From: Amoebophrya sp. A120
Lineage: Eukaryota > Sar > Dinophyceae > Syndiniales > Amoebophryaceae
Direction of reading: 5' to 3'
Assembly: GCA_905178155.1 (NCBI GenBank)
Contig: CAJINV010000006.1
Location: 3,391,459 to 3,455,458 of the forward strand
Length of the DNA: 64,000 nucleotides
The position numbers and the translations under genes are program-made. Positions 17,401 to 27,000 of this stretch are shown one piece after another (positions within the stretch are counted from its first letter, which is position 1; each line of letters starts with the position of its first letter). The notes below the pieces were generated by a model. The model had not been told where the DNA came from. It searched no databases and saw nothing but the letters and a program-made list of their open reading frames with translations.

Positions 17401-20400
17401 AAAACTGGTATCGACTGCAAATATGTCTGGGTCTGGAACAAGGATGCAACTTGTGATGCGCATTTTGGATTAGACAAAAATAATCAGTCATGCAGGGACA
17501 GCAAAAGTAGCTTACAACTCATCATCAAACTCTGGAATTTCTCATGCGATCTAGGCACTGGGAAACCTCAATCACCAAACCTGTGATGCTATTGCTGGCA
17601 TGCCAGAGCTTCTGGGTCATGCAAAATCAGTATGACAAAGTCCGCAGTCATCCAGACTCAGACATATTTGCAATGCAGAACTGGGCGAAGGTCGCGATGA
17701 TCTTGACCACAACCGGTATGGAAGTGCAAATACGTCTGGGTCTGGAAACTTGTCATGATGAATTGGCGAGACTGAAATACATTCCAATGCAGCCAAGCAT
17801 GAGAAGTTTGCAGAGCCCGTCCTCTTGCGCAGTCCGCATGAGAAACAGGGCTTTTGTATTACAAAAAGGGGGACTCTCTTGCTAGTCATGCAATACAGGT
17901 TTTACAGGAGTGTAGGACTAGCATTACAAGTTCCATATTTCCGGACCCAGAGATTTGCAATCCATAACCGGTATGGAAGTGCAGATTCTGGCGATGTTCG
18001 TCTGCGGCCTGTGTCTGAACGGCGAGGTGAGGGCGGGGAACTGTGAAGGGGATGTGTATCCTCAGCAAAAACGTCCCCAGCACAAAGTTGTAATGCAAAT
18101 GCGCAATGACAGGAACATTTGTAATGCGCATCTCCACGAGACGACGAGGCATTTTTCATCGTGATTTGACAATTTTGTAATGCTGTAAACAGAATGAGAA
18201 ATTGGCTTTCTCGTGCGGCTTGCTTAGCTTTCTCGTGCGGCTTGCCTTGCTAAGCACCACTACACTACAGACGGAAACTTATCATGCACAACTCCCAAAG
18301 CTTGGCGGTTTGTGTTGCAGATTTACCAACTTGGCTATGGGTTGGGGTCGTTTTTGCTCCGGATAATGTGAGGTTTAAAGTCAGCAACCCCTGGGTCATG
18401 GTGGTGATGCAGGTAATGGTGATGTTGTCACGAATTCATCATGGTTTTTTGTCATGCGTGAAACTGCATGAGAAGGACTTTCTGTCATGCATAAAACCAC
18501 TTTACAAATATTTGTTCATTCTGCCATTCACAACATATTCAGATCATCCGTTGGTCCACGATCGTCTGCATCTATACCGGCGCATTGATGGTTTTAGTTT
18601 CCGTCTGCGTGCTCGAGCACCCGAAAGACCCGGCAAAGACGCCGCCAGTCAGCTCGGCAATGAAGTGTGTGATGATCTTGACGGTACTGTACCTCATTGT
18701 CTACTTCGGCCTGTTCCTGATGACCTCGCTCCGCACCTGCTTGGGCAGTCAGTTTGGTTCGTCCGTCCTCCGTGCGTTCGACACGGCTCGCGGCACGGTA
18801 TTCTTCGCGCCGATGCTGTATCCTGCGTAAAAACGTTCCCACCCCAGAGTTGTCATGCAGAATTACAATCACTGAAAAACTTGTAATGCGCATTTCCATG
18901 AGAGGCATTTTCAATCGTGTTATGCAATTTGTGATGCTGTCAAGAGAATACCAGGATGGATTTGTGATGCGGTTGTCCTTGCTAACCCGCACTACAGTAC
19001 AGAGAAAAACTTGTCATGCGTGACTTCCAAAACTTCTGGATCTGTGTTGCAGAGTCCCCAACTTGACTCTGGGGTGGGGACGTTTTTACACAGGATATGC
19101 TCTCCGTCCTCTTCCTCGGGTGCCGACTCCGGGCGTTGCAGCTGACGAAGACCATGGGGTCGCCGCAGGGATATGCCCAGGACTGGATGTTTCTGGCCAC
19201 CTGGGCCATCATGGGGCAAGTGCTACTCTGCTTCTTCCTGGGTCTCTTATGCATTGCAAAAGCATCGTACTCGTATAAAAATAAATGCATTACAAATTTC
19301 CTCAGCATGAGAAAGAAAATTTGTAAATGTAATGCGGATTTACCTTACGAAGAAGATTTGTCATGCATATTTGCAATTACTACGAGTGCGATACTTTTGC
19401 AGTGCATATCGCTTCGCGCCGGGCGATTCCTCCGACCTGAAGCCGGACGAGGACGGCAACCTGCATATCACAGGAAAAAGGGTTAGCGTTAACGGAACTT
19501 GTTCCGATGAGAATTTGTGATGCAGTAATGCATCACAAAACGTCGTGTCCAAATTTGTCATGCATAGCATGCATGCTCGGCAAAATTTGTCATGCGCGAC
19601 TGCAAACCGTGAAGAACCATCAAAACCGTTGATGTTATACCTTTTTTGTTTGATACTCCAGCTTCCGGAGTCTGCGGACGGCGGGAAACCGGGCATCGCA
19701 CGGTACTTAATGGAAGGCTTCCGCTACTTGTGCATGTTCAGTACGTACGGCGCGGCCATCGGAATTTGCTACGCGATCTATACTATCAAATGTAAAAATG
19801 TCTGGGTCTGGAAACTTGTGATGCTGTGTGGCGTATCATGAGGAGGCCACAATTGCTGGCTCAGCATGACAAGGTTCTGAGCTTCTAGGTGTTGCCTATT
19901 CATTCTGCATGACAAACTACGTCTGCTCTGCATGACAGAAAAGTGGGGCTCTTTGGTAATGTGCATGACAGATTTAAGAGTCATGCCAGACAAGCATGAC
20001 AAACTTGCATTCTTCCAGAGGACCCAGACACTTTTACACTTGATCTACACCATGACCCCGACCAACGCAAACGGGTCCGGCTCGCTGTTCCCCTGGGGCC
20101 CGATATGACAGTGCACAACTCCCCCTCGTTCTCATTTCTCATGCAAAATCCCAAATCCAGTTGCTTCCTTGTATCACTATTATGCATGACAAATTCCGCA
20201 AGTGGCCCAAACAGTACCACAGTGCGGGGCACACAAATTTGTCATGCATAGGCTCTACGTGTGCTGGTGTTTGTACTATTGCTGTTCATGCTACACAAGT
20301 GAGGGGGAGAGGGGGGTGTGCACTCTCATACCCGATCCCCCAGCCCTTCGACCCGGCGGAAGCACTGCAGAACGCCGGAAAATATGCATTGCAAAAGTAC

Positions 20401-22906
20401 CGTACTCGTATAAATGCATTACAAACAAGGTCCGAGCACGGGGACAGAGTCCCCGTGCGGCGACCTTCCGGCATTTGCCTGCCTGCGCGGTGGCACTGGG
20501 CAGGCAGGTCGCCTGCAGCTAGGTATCTCGGTGCGCCTTGCATTCACTGACCCGCGACGGGCCTGCGGACGCGGCACCCTTGCTTGCGCGCACTAGGTCC
20601 GTTCACCTGCCGCGCGCAAAGATAATATAAAAGAAAAGAAGAAACAAACTGGCGCCGGGTGCGGATCTGGAGCGAGCCGGCCCGCAAGTCATGACGCGGC
20701 GACAGAATCCCCACACTTCTGCCCTAGGGATTTTCTTCGCCCCGTGCTTTCTTGGCCGCGGGGCGTGGTGTCCGGAGAGTGTTCGTAGCTAGCCCCTAGG
20801 CCATGACGCGGGGACCGAGTCCCCGCGCTTGCCTAGGGCTTTCGCCCCGTGGCCGCACGGTGCCCGGGAAGCACTTGCAGCTGACCCCTAGGCCATGACG
20901 CGGGGACCGAGTCCCCGCGCTGGCCTAGGAAGGGCCTTCGCCCCGTGGCCGCGCGGTGTCCGGGAGACAGTTGCAGCTGGCCCCTAGGCCATGACGCGGG
21001 GACCGAGTCCCCGCGCTGGCCTAGGGCTTTCGCCTCGTGGCCACACGTTGTCCGGGAAGCGCTTGCAGCTGACCCCTAGGCCATGACGCGGGGACCGAGT
21101 CCCCGCGCTGGCCTAGGGCTTTCGCCCCGTGGCCACACGGTGTCCGGGAAGCACTTGCAGCTGACCCCTAGGCCAGGACGTGGGGACCGAGCCCCCGCGC
21201 TGGCCTAGGGCTTTCGCCCCGTGGCCGCACGGTGTCCGGGAAGCAATTGCTGCTGGCCCCTAGGCCATGACGCGGGGACCGAGTCCCCGCGCTGGCCTAG
21301 GGCTTTCGCCCCGTGGCCGCCCGCACGTTGTCCGGGAAGCACTTGCAGCTGACCCCTAGGCCATGACGCGGGGGCCGAGTCCCCGCGCTGGCCTAGGGCT
21401 TTCGCCCCTTGGCCGCACGGTGTCCGGGAACGAAGCGCTTGCTGCTGACCCCTAGGCCATGGCGCGGGGACCGAGTCCCCGCGCTGGCCTAGGGCTTTCG
21501 CCCCGTGGCCTCACGGTGTCCGGGAAGCACTTGCAGCTGGCCCCTAGGCCATGACGCGGGGACCGAGTCCCCGCGCTGGCCTAGGGCTTTCGCCCCGTGG
21601 CCGCACGGTGTCCGGGAAGCACTTGCAGCTGGCCCCTAGGCCATGACGCGGGGACCGAGTCCCCGCGCTGGCCTAGGGCTTTCGCCCCGTGGCCGCACGG
21701 TGTCCGGGAAGCACTTGCTGCTGGCCCCTAAGCCATGACGCGGGGACCGAGTCCCCGCGCTGGCCTAGGGCTTTCGCCCCGTGGCCGCACGGTGTCCGGG
21801 AAGGAAGCACTTGCAGCTGTCCCCTAGGCCATGACGCGGGGACCGAGTCCCCGCGCTGGCCTAGGGTTTTCGCCCCGTGGCCGCACGGTGTCCGGGAGCG
21901 CTTGCTGCTCGTTGGCCCCTAGGCCATGGCGCGGGGACCGAGTCCCCGCGCTGGCCTAGGGCATTCGCCCCGTGGCCGCCCGCACGGTGTCCGGGAAGCA
22001 CTCGCAGCTGGCCCCTAGGCCATGACGCGGGGAAAGGGCCCCCGCGCTGGCCTAGGGCTTTCGCCCCGTGGCTGGCCGCACGGTGTCCGGGAAGCACTTG
22101 GTTGCAGCTGGCCCCTAGGCCATGACGCTCGCGGGGACCGAGTCCCCGCGCTGGCCTAGGACTTTCGCCCCGTGGCCGCACGGTGTCCGGGAAGCGCTTG
22201 CAGCTGACCCCTAGGCCATGACGCGGGGACCGAGTCCCCGCGCTGGCCTAGGGCTTTCGCCCCGTGGCCGCACGGTGTCCGGGAAGCACTTGCAGCTGAC
22301 CCCTAGGCCATGACGCGGGGACCGAGTCCCCGCGCTGGCCTAGGGCTTTCGCCCCGTGGCCGCACGGTCCGTCTCGCGACGCGTGACAGACTGGACCTCG
22401 GGGCCAAACCTCGCGTGACAAAGTCCGAAAGTTTGGCCGGGGTGTGTCCGAAAGTCTGTCTGGGGTGTGTCCGAAAGTCTGCCCGGGGTGTGTCCGGGGT
22501 GTGTCTGGGGTATGTTCGGACTTTTTGCCTGGGGTGTGTTCGGGGGTATGTCTGGGGTGTGTCTGGGGTGTGTCTGGGGTATGTTTATACCCCACCTTCT
22601 GCTTTTTCGCCAAAAATTTGTATTCAGGTCGTGACTGACTGCCATTTGCATACCCCTGACACACCCCCGAACATACCCCCGAGCATACCCCTCGCATGCA
22701 TTTTTGACCAGCTGCTGCAGTTTAGATAGTAATTTCCCCAGCATGAGAAATGAAATTTGTAATGTGGATTTACCTTAAGAACAAGACTTGTAATGCAAGT
22801 CTTGCACTTATACGAATACGATACTTTTGCACAGGATAGAAAACAGCTCACCGTGCCGCCCCCGGCCGCTGCGTCGGGAAGTGCGGCTGCGGCGGGGTTT
22901 TTCTGA
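14404..22906 (+). CDS. Three-module polytopic membrane protein (uncharacterised)
   Basis: The N-terminus has a signal peptide (MARLVPVSSFPLRAALVLCL) followed by a Ser/Ala/Pro-rich lumenal stretch. Three related membrane modules follow. Each has an entry helix (STAMQCVITLTFQFF near 14990-15370; KATMDMTSLFFVVY at 16750; SSAMKCVMILTVLYL at 18650) and a signature PML.V.FL..R.RALQL: FVPMLCVFFLAIRMRAVQL near 15475, LAPMFCILFLGARMRALQM near 17320, FAPMLSVLFLGCRLRALQL near 18807/19100. Recognised exons include 14404-14752, 14957-15029, 15357-15690, about 15812-15858, 16207-16257, about 16395-16508, 16756-16810, 17079-17124, 17287-17408, 17684-17716, 17972-18056, 18371-18412, 18543-18817, 19102-19247, 19409-19465, 19660-19783, 20045-20103, 20336-20382, 22844-22906. 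The hydrophilic tail ends TGA at 22904-22906. Probably an endomembrane or plasma-membrane protein; I recall similar repeat proteins in alveolates, without a known function. Confidence 0.85.
14753..14951. mobile_element. Introner family F
   Basis: TIR GAAAAAACTGTTTCACTGTG with its complement at the right. TSD TTTCC. Confidence 0.95.
15030..15351. mobile_element. Introner family A
   Basis: The left TIR has a local duplication (GTCTGGGTCTGGCTCTGG); the right end is broken up but still ends GCAGTTCATA. TSD GACCT. Confidence 0.88.
15859..16206 (+). other. GT-AG intron
   Basis: GTTGTCATGC donor region and AATTAAG acceptor join an exon ending VKNYQ to VLTIIRSF. Both ends carry introner words (GTCATGC, GCATGACAAA). 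Confidence 0.6.
16258..16394. mobile_element. Introner family N
   Basis: An inverted pair GAAGTTCGGGTCAATACG / CCTGACCCGAAATC lies inside. It starts TATCC. The right boundary is uncertain. Confidence 0.55.
16509..16750. mobile_element. Introner family A with damaged left TIR
   Basis: The body is very similar to the copy at 24967, but the left GTCTGGGTCTGG is deleted; the right TIR is intact. Flanks CCTCC / CTTCT. Confidence 0.9.
16811..17073. mobile_element. Introner family A
   Basis: Both TIRs intact; flanks CCTCG / CGTCG. Confidence 0.92.
17125..17286. mobile_element. Introner family B
   Basis: GCAAAAGTATCGTACTAG / GAGTGCGATACTTTTGC TIRs. It starts TACG instead of TATG. Confidence 0.88.
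17409..17678. mobile_element. Introner family A
   Basis: Right TIR CCAGACTCAGAC. The end reads GCAG instead of ATA. Flank AACTGG is duplicated. Confidence 0.88.
17717..17966. mobile_element. Introner family A
   Basis: TIRs CGTCTGGGTCTGG / CCGGACCCAGAG; TSD ACCGG. Confidence 0.92.
18057..18365. mobile_element. Introner family C
   Basis: TIR AAAAACGTCCCCAGC with right end GGTCGTTTTTGCTCCGGATA. TSD ATGTG. Confidence 0.92.
18413..18542 (+). other. GT-AG intron
   Basis: GTAATG donor and ATTCAG acceptor, phase 0, joining VMVVMQ to IIRWST. It contains several GTCATGC words. Confidence 0.85.
18819..19097. mobile_element. Introner family C
   Basis: TIR AAAAACGTTCCCACCCC / GGGGTGGGGACGTTTTT; flanks share TGCT. 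It interrupts the third PML.VLFLG signature. Confidence 0.92.
19248..19408. mobile_element. Introner family B
   Basis: GCAAAAGCATCGTACTCG / CGAGTGCGATACTTTTGC TIRs; flanks TCTCT / TCGCT. Confidence 0.88.
19466..19655. mobile_element. Introner family E
   Basis: TIR AAAAAGGGTTAGCGTTAACG with diverged right end. Flanks CTGCA / CTCCA. Confidence 0.88.
19784..20044. mobile_element. Introner family A
   Basis: GTCTGGGTCTGG left; the right TIR has an inserted GAGG. Flanks CTATAC / CTACAC. Confidence 0.88.
20104..20330. mobile_element. Introner family D
   Basis: TIR GACAGTGCACAACTCCCCC / GGGGGGTGTGCACTCTC; TSD CCCGA. Confidence 0.94.
20383..22838. mobile_element. Introner family B split by a 2.3-kb insertion
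   Basis: The left half (20383-20424) starts TATGCATTGCAAAAG and the right half (22731-22838) ends GATACTTTTGCACAGGATA. TSD GAAAA. Removing everything between restores the C-terminal reading frame. Confidence 0.92.
20425..22730. repeat. GC-rich nested insertion with two tandem arrays
   Basis: About 20690-22365 holds some 17 copies of a unit of roughly 92 bp with a strong hairpin (GCGGGGACCGAGTCCCCGC) inside a longer CCTAGGCCA / TGGCCTAGG pair. About 22430-22600 is a GT-rich array of GGGGTGTGTC words, followed by a complementary AC-rich stretch (22640-22690). Long frames here are repeat by-products. Confidence 0.95.
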
Positions 22907-23415
22907 AGAACAAAGTGCTGAAGTTGCGACTTTGCTTCGTCCCAGCTGGTATTCATCGTTGTAGCGAGTAACAAAAGAAAACGCAACATGAGCGCAACTC
23001 TCTAGGCTGCAAAAGCAATTGCTATTGCATTTGCTCGCACGGTGCTTTCCTCAAATAGTAAAATGGTTGCCCTTATAAGAAAGTAGCCTCAACATTTACG
23101 ATTTTTTCCTTGTCTAGATGGGACGGACTGTGCCAGTGGCGGAAAGAGTTTCCACATGGACGAAAGCGCACGGCAAACTTATCTTTTCCAATAACTTTTT
23201 GTCACCATCGGTGATACTTAAAAACTGGTACTATATGGCTTCTGACGGGATTCGTCGAAGTGACAAAAAAAACAATTTTTTTCCCCAGCAGCTCATGGTC
23301 ATGAGCAGGCTCGAAAGATGAACCATAGCAAGAATATGAATAAGCAAAGCAGGTCTACAACTGCACGACCCCACTCGCAAGATTTGGGGCGAACAGAAGT
23401 GCCTGCAAGAACCTC
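22907..23415. other. Convergent intergenic region
   Basis: Spacer between the + strand membrane-protein gene and the small - strand gene. No feature recognised. Confidence 0.4.
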
Positions 23416-23903
23416 TTACGCAGAATTCTTGTTGAGTCTCTCTCGGTACAACTCCGCTACTGGGAGCAGCAATGACTTCTTTTGTTCCTCTTGGGCGGAG
23501 GCGTGGTGGCTTTTTACCTCCGCCGGGGTTAGTTGACGATCAGTATCCAAGAAAAAAACACCATCACAATCACATGTAGGAGGTTTTGCATCAGAAATTT
23601 CTCTCGCATGCCAAATATTTCACTCGCACACCCTAAACCCTAAACACAAAGGGAAATCGCCAATAACTCTTGACTGTGATGCATTTTTGCGCATGACAAA
23701 AATTTTTGTATTGCAAAAATGTGCAATTAGTGATTGTGATGGTGTTTTTTTCTTGAATAATCAGGAGATGAAAACTCTAGCCGCCGGCAGTGAAGATCGA
23801 AGTAGATCATGATCCACCGCGTGACCAGGTCATATGATGGCTCACAGGAGAAGATCACAAGCAGACGCCCGAAATTGATGGAAATGAAAAACCAGGCACC
23901 CAT
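23416..23903 (-). CDS. Small membrane-associated protein, unidentified
   Basis: Two exons, 23903-23760 and 23538-23416, joined in frame when the introner and one ATCAG copy are removed. The product is 88 residues. It starts MGAWFFISINFGRLLVIF, hydrophobic enough for a membrane helix, and ends with a charged tail containing LTPAEVKSHHASAQEEQKK and VAELYRERLNKNSA. TAA stop at 23418-23416. An in-frame extension upstream to about 23987 is possible. It is divergent to the gene at 24061 with only about 157 bp between start codons, so a shared bidirectional promoter is likely. No family recognised; the intron makes it more than a chance open frame. Confidence 0.6.
23544..23759. mobile_element. Introner family P
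   Basis: TIR AAGAAAAAAACACCATCACA with its complement at the right; starts TATCC, ends AATA; perfect TSD ATCAG. Single copy in the window. Confidence 0.92.
23629..23645. repeat. Two telomere-like CCCTAAA units
   Basis: CACCCTAAACCCTAAAC lies inside introner P. TTTAGGG is the plant/dinoflagellate telomere unit; two copies only. Confidence 0.7.
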
Positions 23904-24060
23904 CGTCGTCGTCGCGATCTCTTCAGAAGTTGTTGTACTTCTTAGTACTACATCGAAACTAAGTCTAAGCACAAACATGAATGACAACTACAATACCCGG
24001 CTTTGATATGATCGCTGATTTCGTTTTTTTTGCAACTTCTACTTGTTGACACGACACATC

Positions 24061-27000
24061 ATGGCAACTGCGAGGACTACAAGAACCTCGCAGAAAATTA
24101 TGTCGTTCTTTAGTCAAGGTCAACGCGCTCGAAGCTTCTGTCTGCTTTTCGTCCTGCTGCAAGCGTGGTGGTGGTGGTTCCTCCTGCTTCCTTCAGTCCG
24201 CGCTGATGTGGAGGCTGTAGGAGCAACTGCTTCCAGCAGTTCAAGTTCTGTGGGACGAGGCACTGCTGTTGCGAATGAAGATGATGGTCCTGCATCCGCT
24301 GCTGCTTCTGGACCACCTGGCGTCGATGTTGAAACAAAGAGCGCTACAAGGAGGAGCGACGTCGATGATATCAAATCCAAACCGGAAGCACAAGCACAAA
24401 CTGCAGACGTCGCAGGTGCCACCGAAAACCAAGACGACAACGACGACCTGGAAGGCCCTCTGCCCGACCGGCCGGAGCCCTGGAACGACCGGGAAACTTG
24501 GTACCAAAACGAAGATAAGCTCGATCTAGAAGAGGAACAGCAGGCGTTTAACGAGGACAACGCGATAAACGATATTGTGGACGACGAGGACGACGTGAGT
24601 GCTGCCAACTTGGACCACGACCAGCAGCAGTCACGACAACCAGAACGGGCGACACAACATACTCCTGCGGGCAAGAAGATAGAAGATGAAGGGCAGGAGG
24701 CGCAAAAACATCAAATAGACGGCCAGTCTTCCCTGTTAGAGGTGCAGGAAAAAATAAACAAGCAGCGCTTAAGCAGGGCAGGTGAAGCAGACAATAGCGA
24801 GGTGGGGGCGGGTGACGATGGTACTAGCAGTACGAGGAAAAATATGAAACCCCGTCCGAAAAAAGGCCACCTGGACAAGATCTTCAGTGACACGATTGAC
24901 GAGATTTCTGAGCAACTGCCAAAAGACGAGTTTGAACTGGAGAAGCGAGAAAGCGCGCTCATGGATTATCAAATGCAAAAGTGTCTGGGTCTGGAAGATT
25001 GCGAGATTTGTCATGCTTGTGTGGCATGGCCAAAAAGTTTGTGATGCCTGTCCAAGAAGAGACCCTTTTGCCTGTCATGCCAAAGCGCAGTTTGTCATGC
25101 GAAAAACGCAACACAGATATTTCTCATGCTTGGCTGTGCATTACAGAGCATCTACTATTCCCAACGCAGCATTACAAGTTTCCAGACCCAGACATATTTG
25201 CATTTGATATGGATCTGGTCAGCCTGAAATCCGATCTGGATCGCGACGTGGTGAAGAAAACCTCTATGCATTGCGAAAGTGTCGCACTCGTATAATGAAT
25301 GCATTACAAATTTCTTCAGCATGAGAAATAAAATTTGTAATGTGGATTTACCTTATGAGCAAGATTTGTAATGCGTGTTTGCGATTTTTACTACGAGTGC
25401 GATGCTTTTGCATAGGATAACCTCGCTCGTCGAGCAAGACGCACAAAACCTCGACAACGACCTGCATAATCTGAAGGAAAAACAGGAAAAGGAACTGGTT
25501 TTGTCGCTACTCTATCCTGTGAAAAATGAGTATCGTGCGCCTACTAATCGCAATCTTGAATGACAGAAACAGATCTAGACCCTTACCTCAATCAACAAAA
25601 GCATGACAAATTCCCGTTCTGTTTTTGAAAAAGTTGGCTGTCATGCAATTTGTACCACACGCGATGCTTTTGCATTGCATAAACCCCACGGTGGAATGGA
25701 CAGCGGACCGGTGGGTCGCAACAGCGGAAGTGGGACGGGTGAAACAGGCAGTGCTGGCGGTGGAACAGGCAGTGGCAGTGGCAGTGGATCAGCCTATCCC
25801 GTGCAAAAGTATCGCACTCGTACTAGTTGCTTTTTTGCATGACGTATCTTCTTCCTTAGGCTTAGCTAAACCCAATAATTCAGCTCTAAATATTTCATTT
25901 ATCACGCTGTCTGTGCAAATAATTTCTGTATGCAACTACTACCGTACCACCGCGATACAATACTTTTGCAATGCATACAGGCAGTGGATCAACATTTGTG
26001 CAGCTAACAAAGGAAGACATCGAGAACTGGAGGCACCGGTATGGGCACTTCGTGTACCGCACCCTTTCCGCTGCCGATCAAGCCAACGCACCGCAGAACG
26101 ACTTGGAGCAGCGTGTCTTTCGTCTCTGCGAGCACATGGAGATTCGACCGCAGGAGTTTGATAAGCAGAAAACAGCCAACTTCTACGCAAAAACGGTAGC
26201 GCCAGCTGGGAGTGGGAGACAGAACCAGCAGAAATCATCGTCCTACATTCAAGAAAAAGAAAAAGCCGGGCAAATGGGAGCGAACGCCTTCGGCGAGGAT
26301 GAGGAGGAGAAAAAGCTGAATAGCTCTCCCCTTGTCGACATTTGGTGCAACTTCAAGGACGCTGAGTTGTTGGACGCGGATCGGTATCCTGTGCAAAAGT
26401 ATTGTACTCGTAGTAATTGCTGTCATGCATTACAAATTTTTTTTTCTCATGCTGAGGAAAAATGCACTTTTAGGAGTACGAGGATACTTTTGCAATGCAT
26501 AATCGGGCTGCTGATCCCGAAGCAAGGCGACCGGAAATTGTCCCCATTCCCGCCGTATCAACTGCAAATATCGCTGGATGTCTGGAAAAGTGTAAACTTG
26601 TCATGGAGGTTTTCCATGACCCATGAGGTCTGGAATGCGGGGCCTAGCATGACAGACTCTGTGAGGTCTTTGCCATGCCTATCCTGCATGAGAAACTCCC
26701 TCCCAACTCGGTCGACAGTGGACAGCTTTTGGCATTCATGCAACACAGATTTTTGCGTGATTCGGATTTAGCATGGCAAGTTGGCACTCTTCCAGACCTC
26801 CCAAACATATTTGCAACGTATACGCCGCGAGCCTGGACGGAACGCGTCTGCTGCATCCCCAGGACGCACTGAAAGACGTGAAAGAGCTCCGGTGGGACGG
26901 GAAGAAGCGCCTGTACACCATGGTTTCCAAACACGGGAAGCCAATCGCGAAGTTTGAGAAGGTGCACATCCCCTACGGTCTGTGGAAGATGGATTTTTCG

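Noticed and set aside
20690-22365. Long frames and CRISPR/rRNA-like hairpins in the GC-rich array
   Set aside because: Pure tandem repetition nested in an intron; Pro/Arg-rich products in several frames are repeat artefacts.
23629-23645. Chromosome end
   Set aside because: Only two telomere-type units, inside an introner, with genes on both sides.
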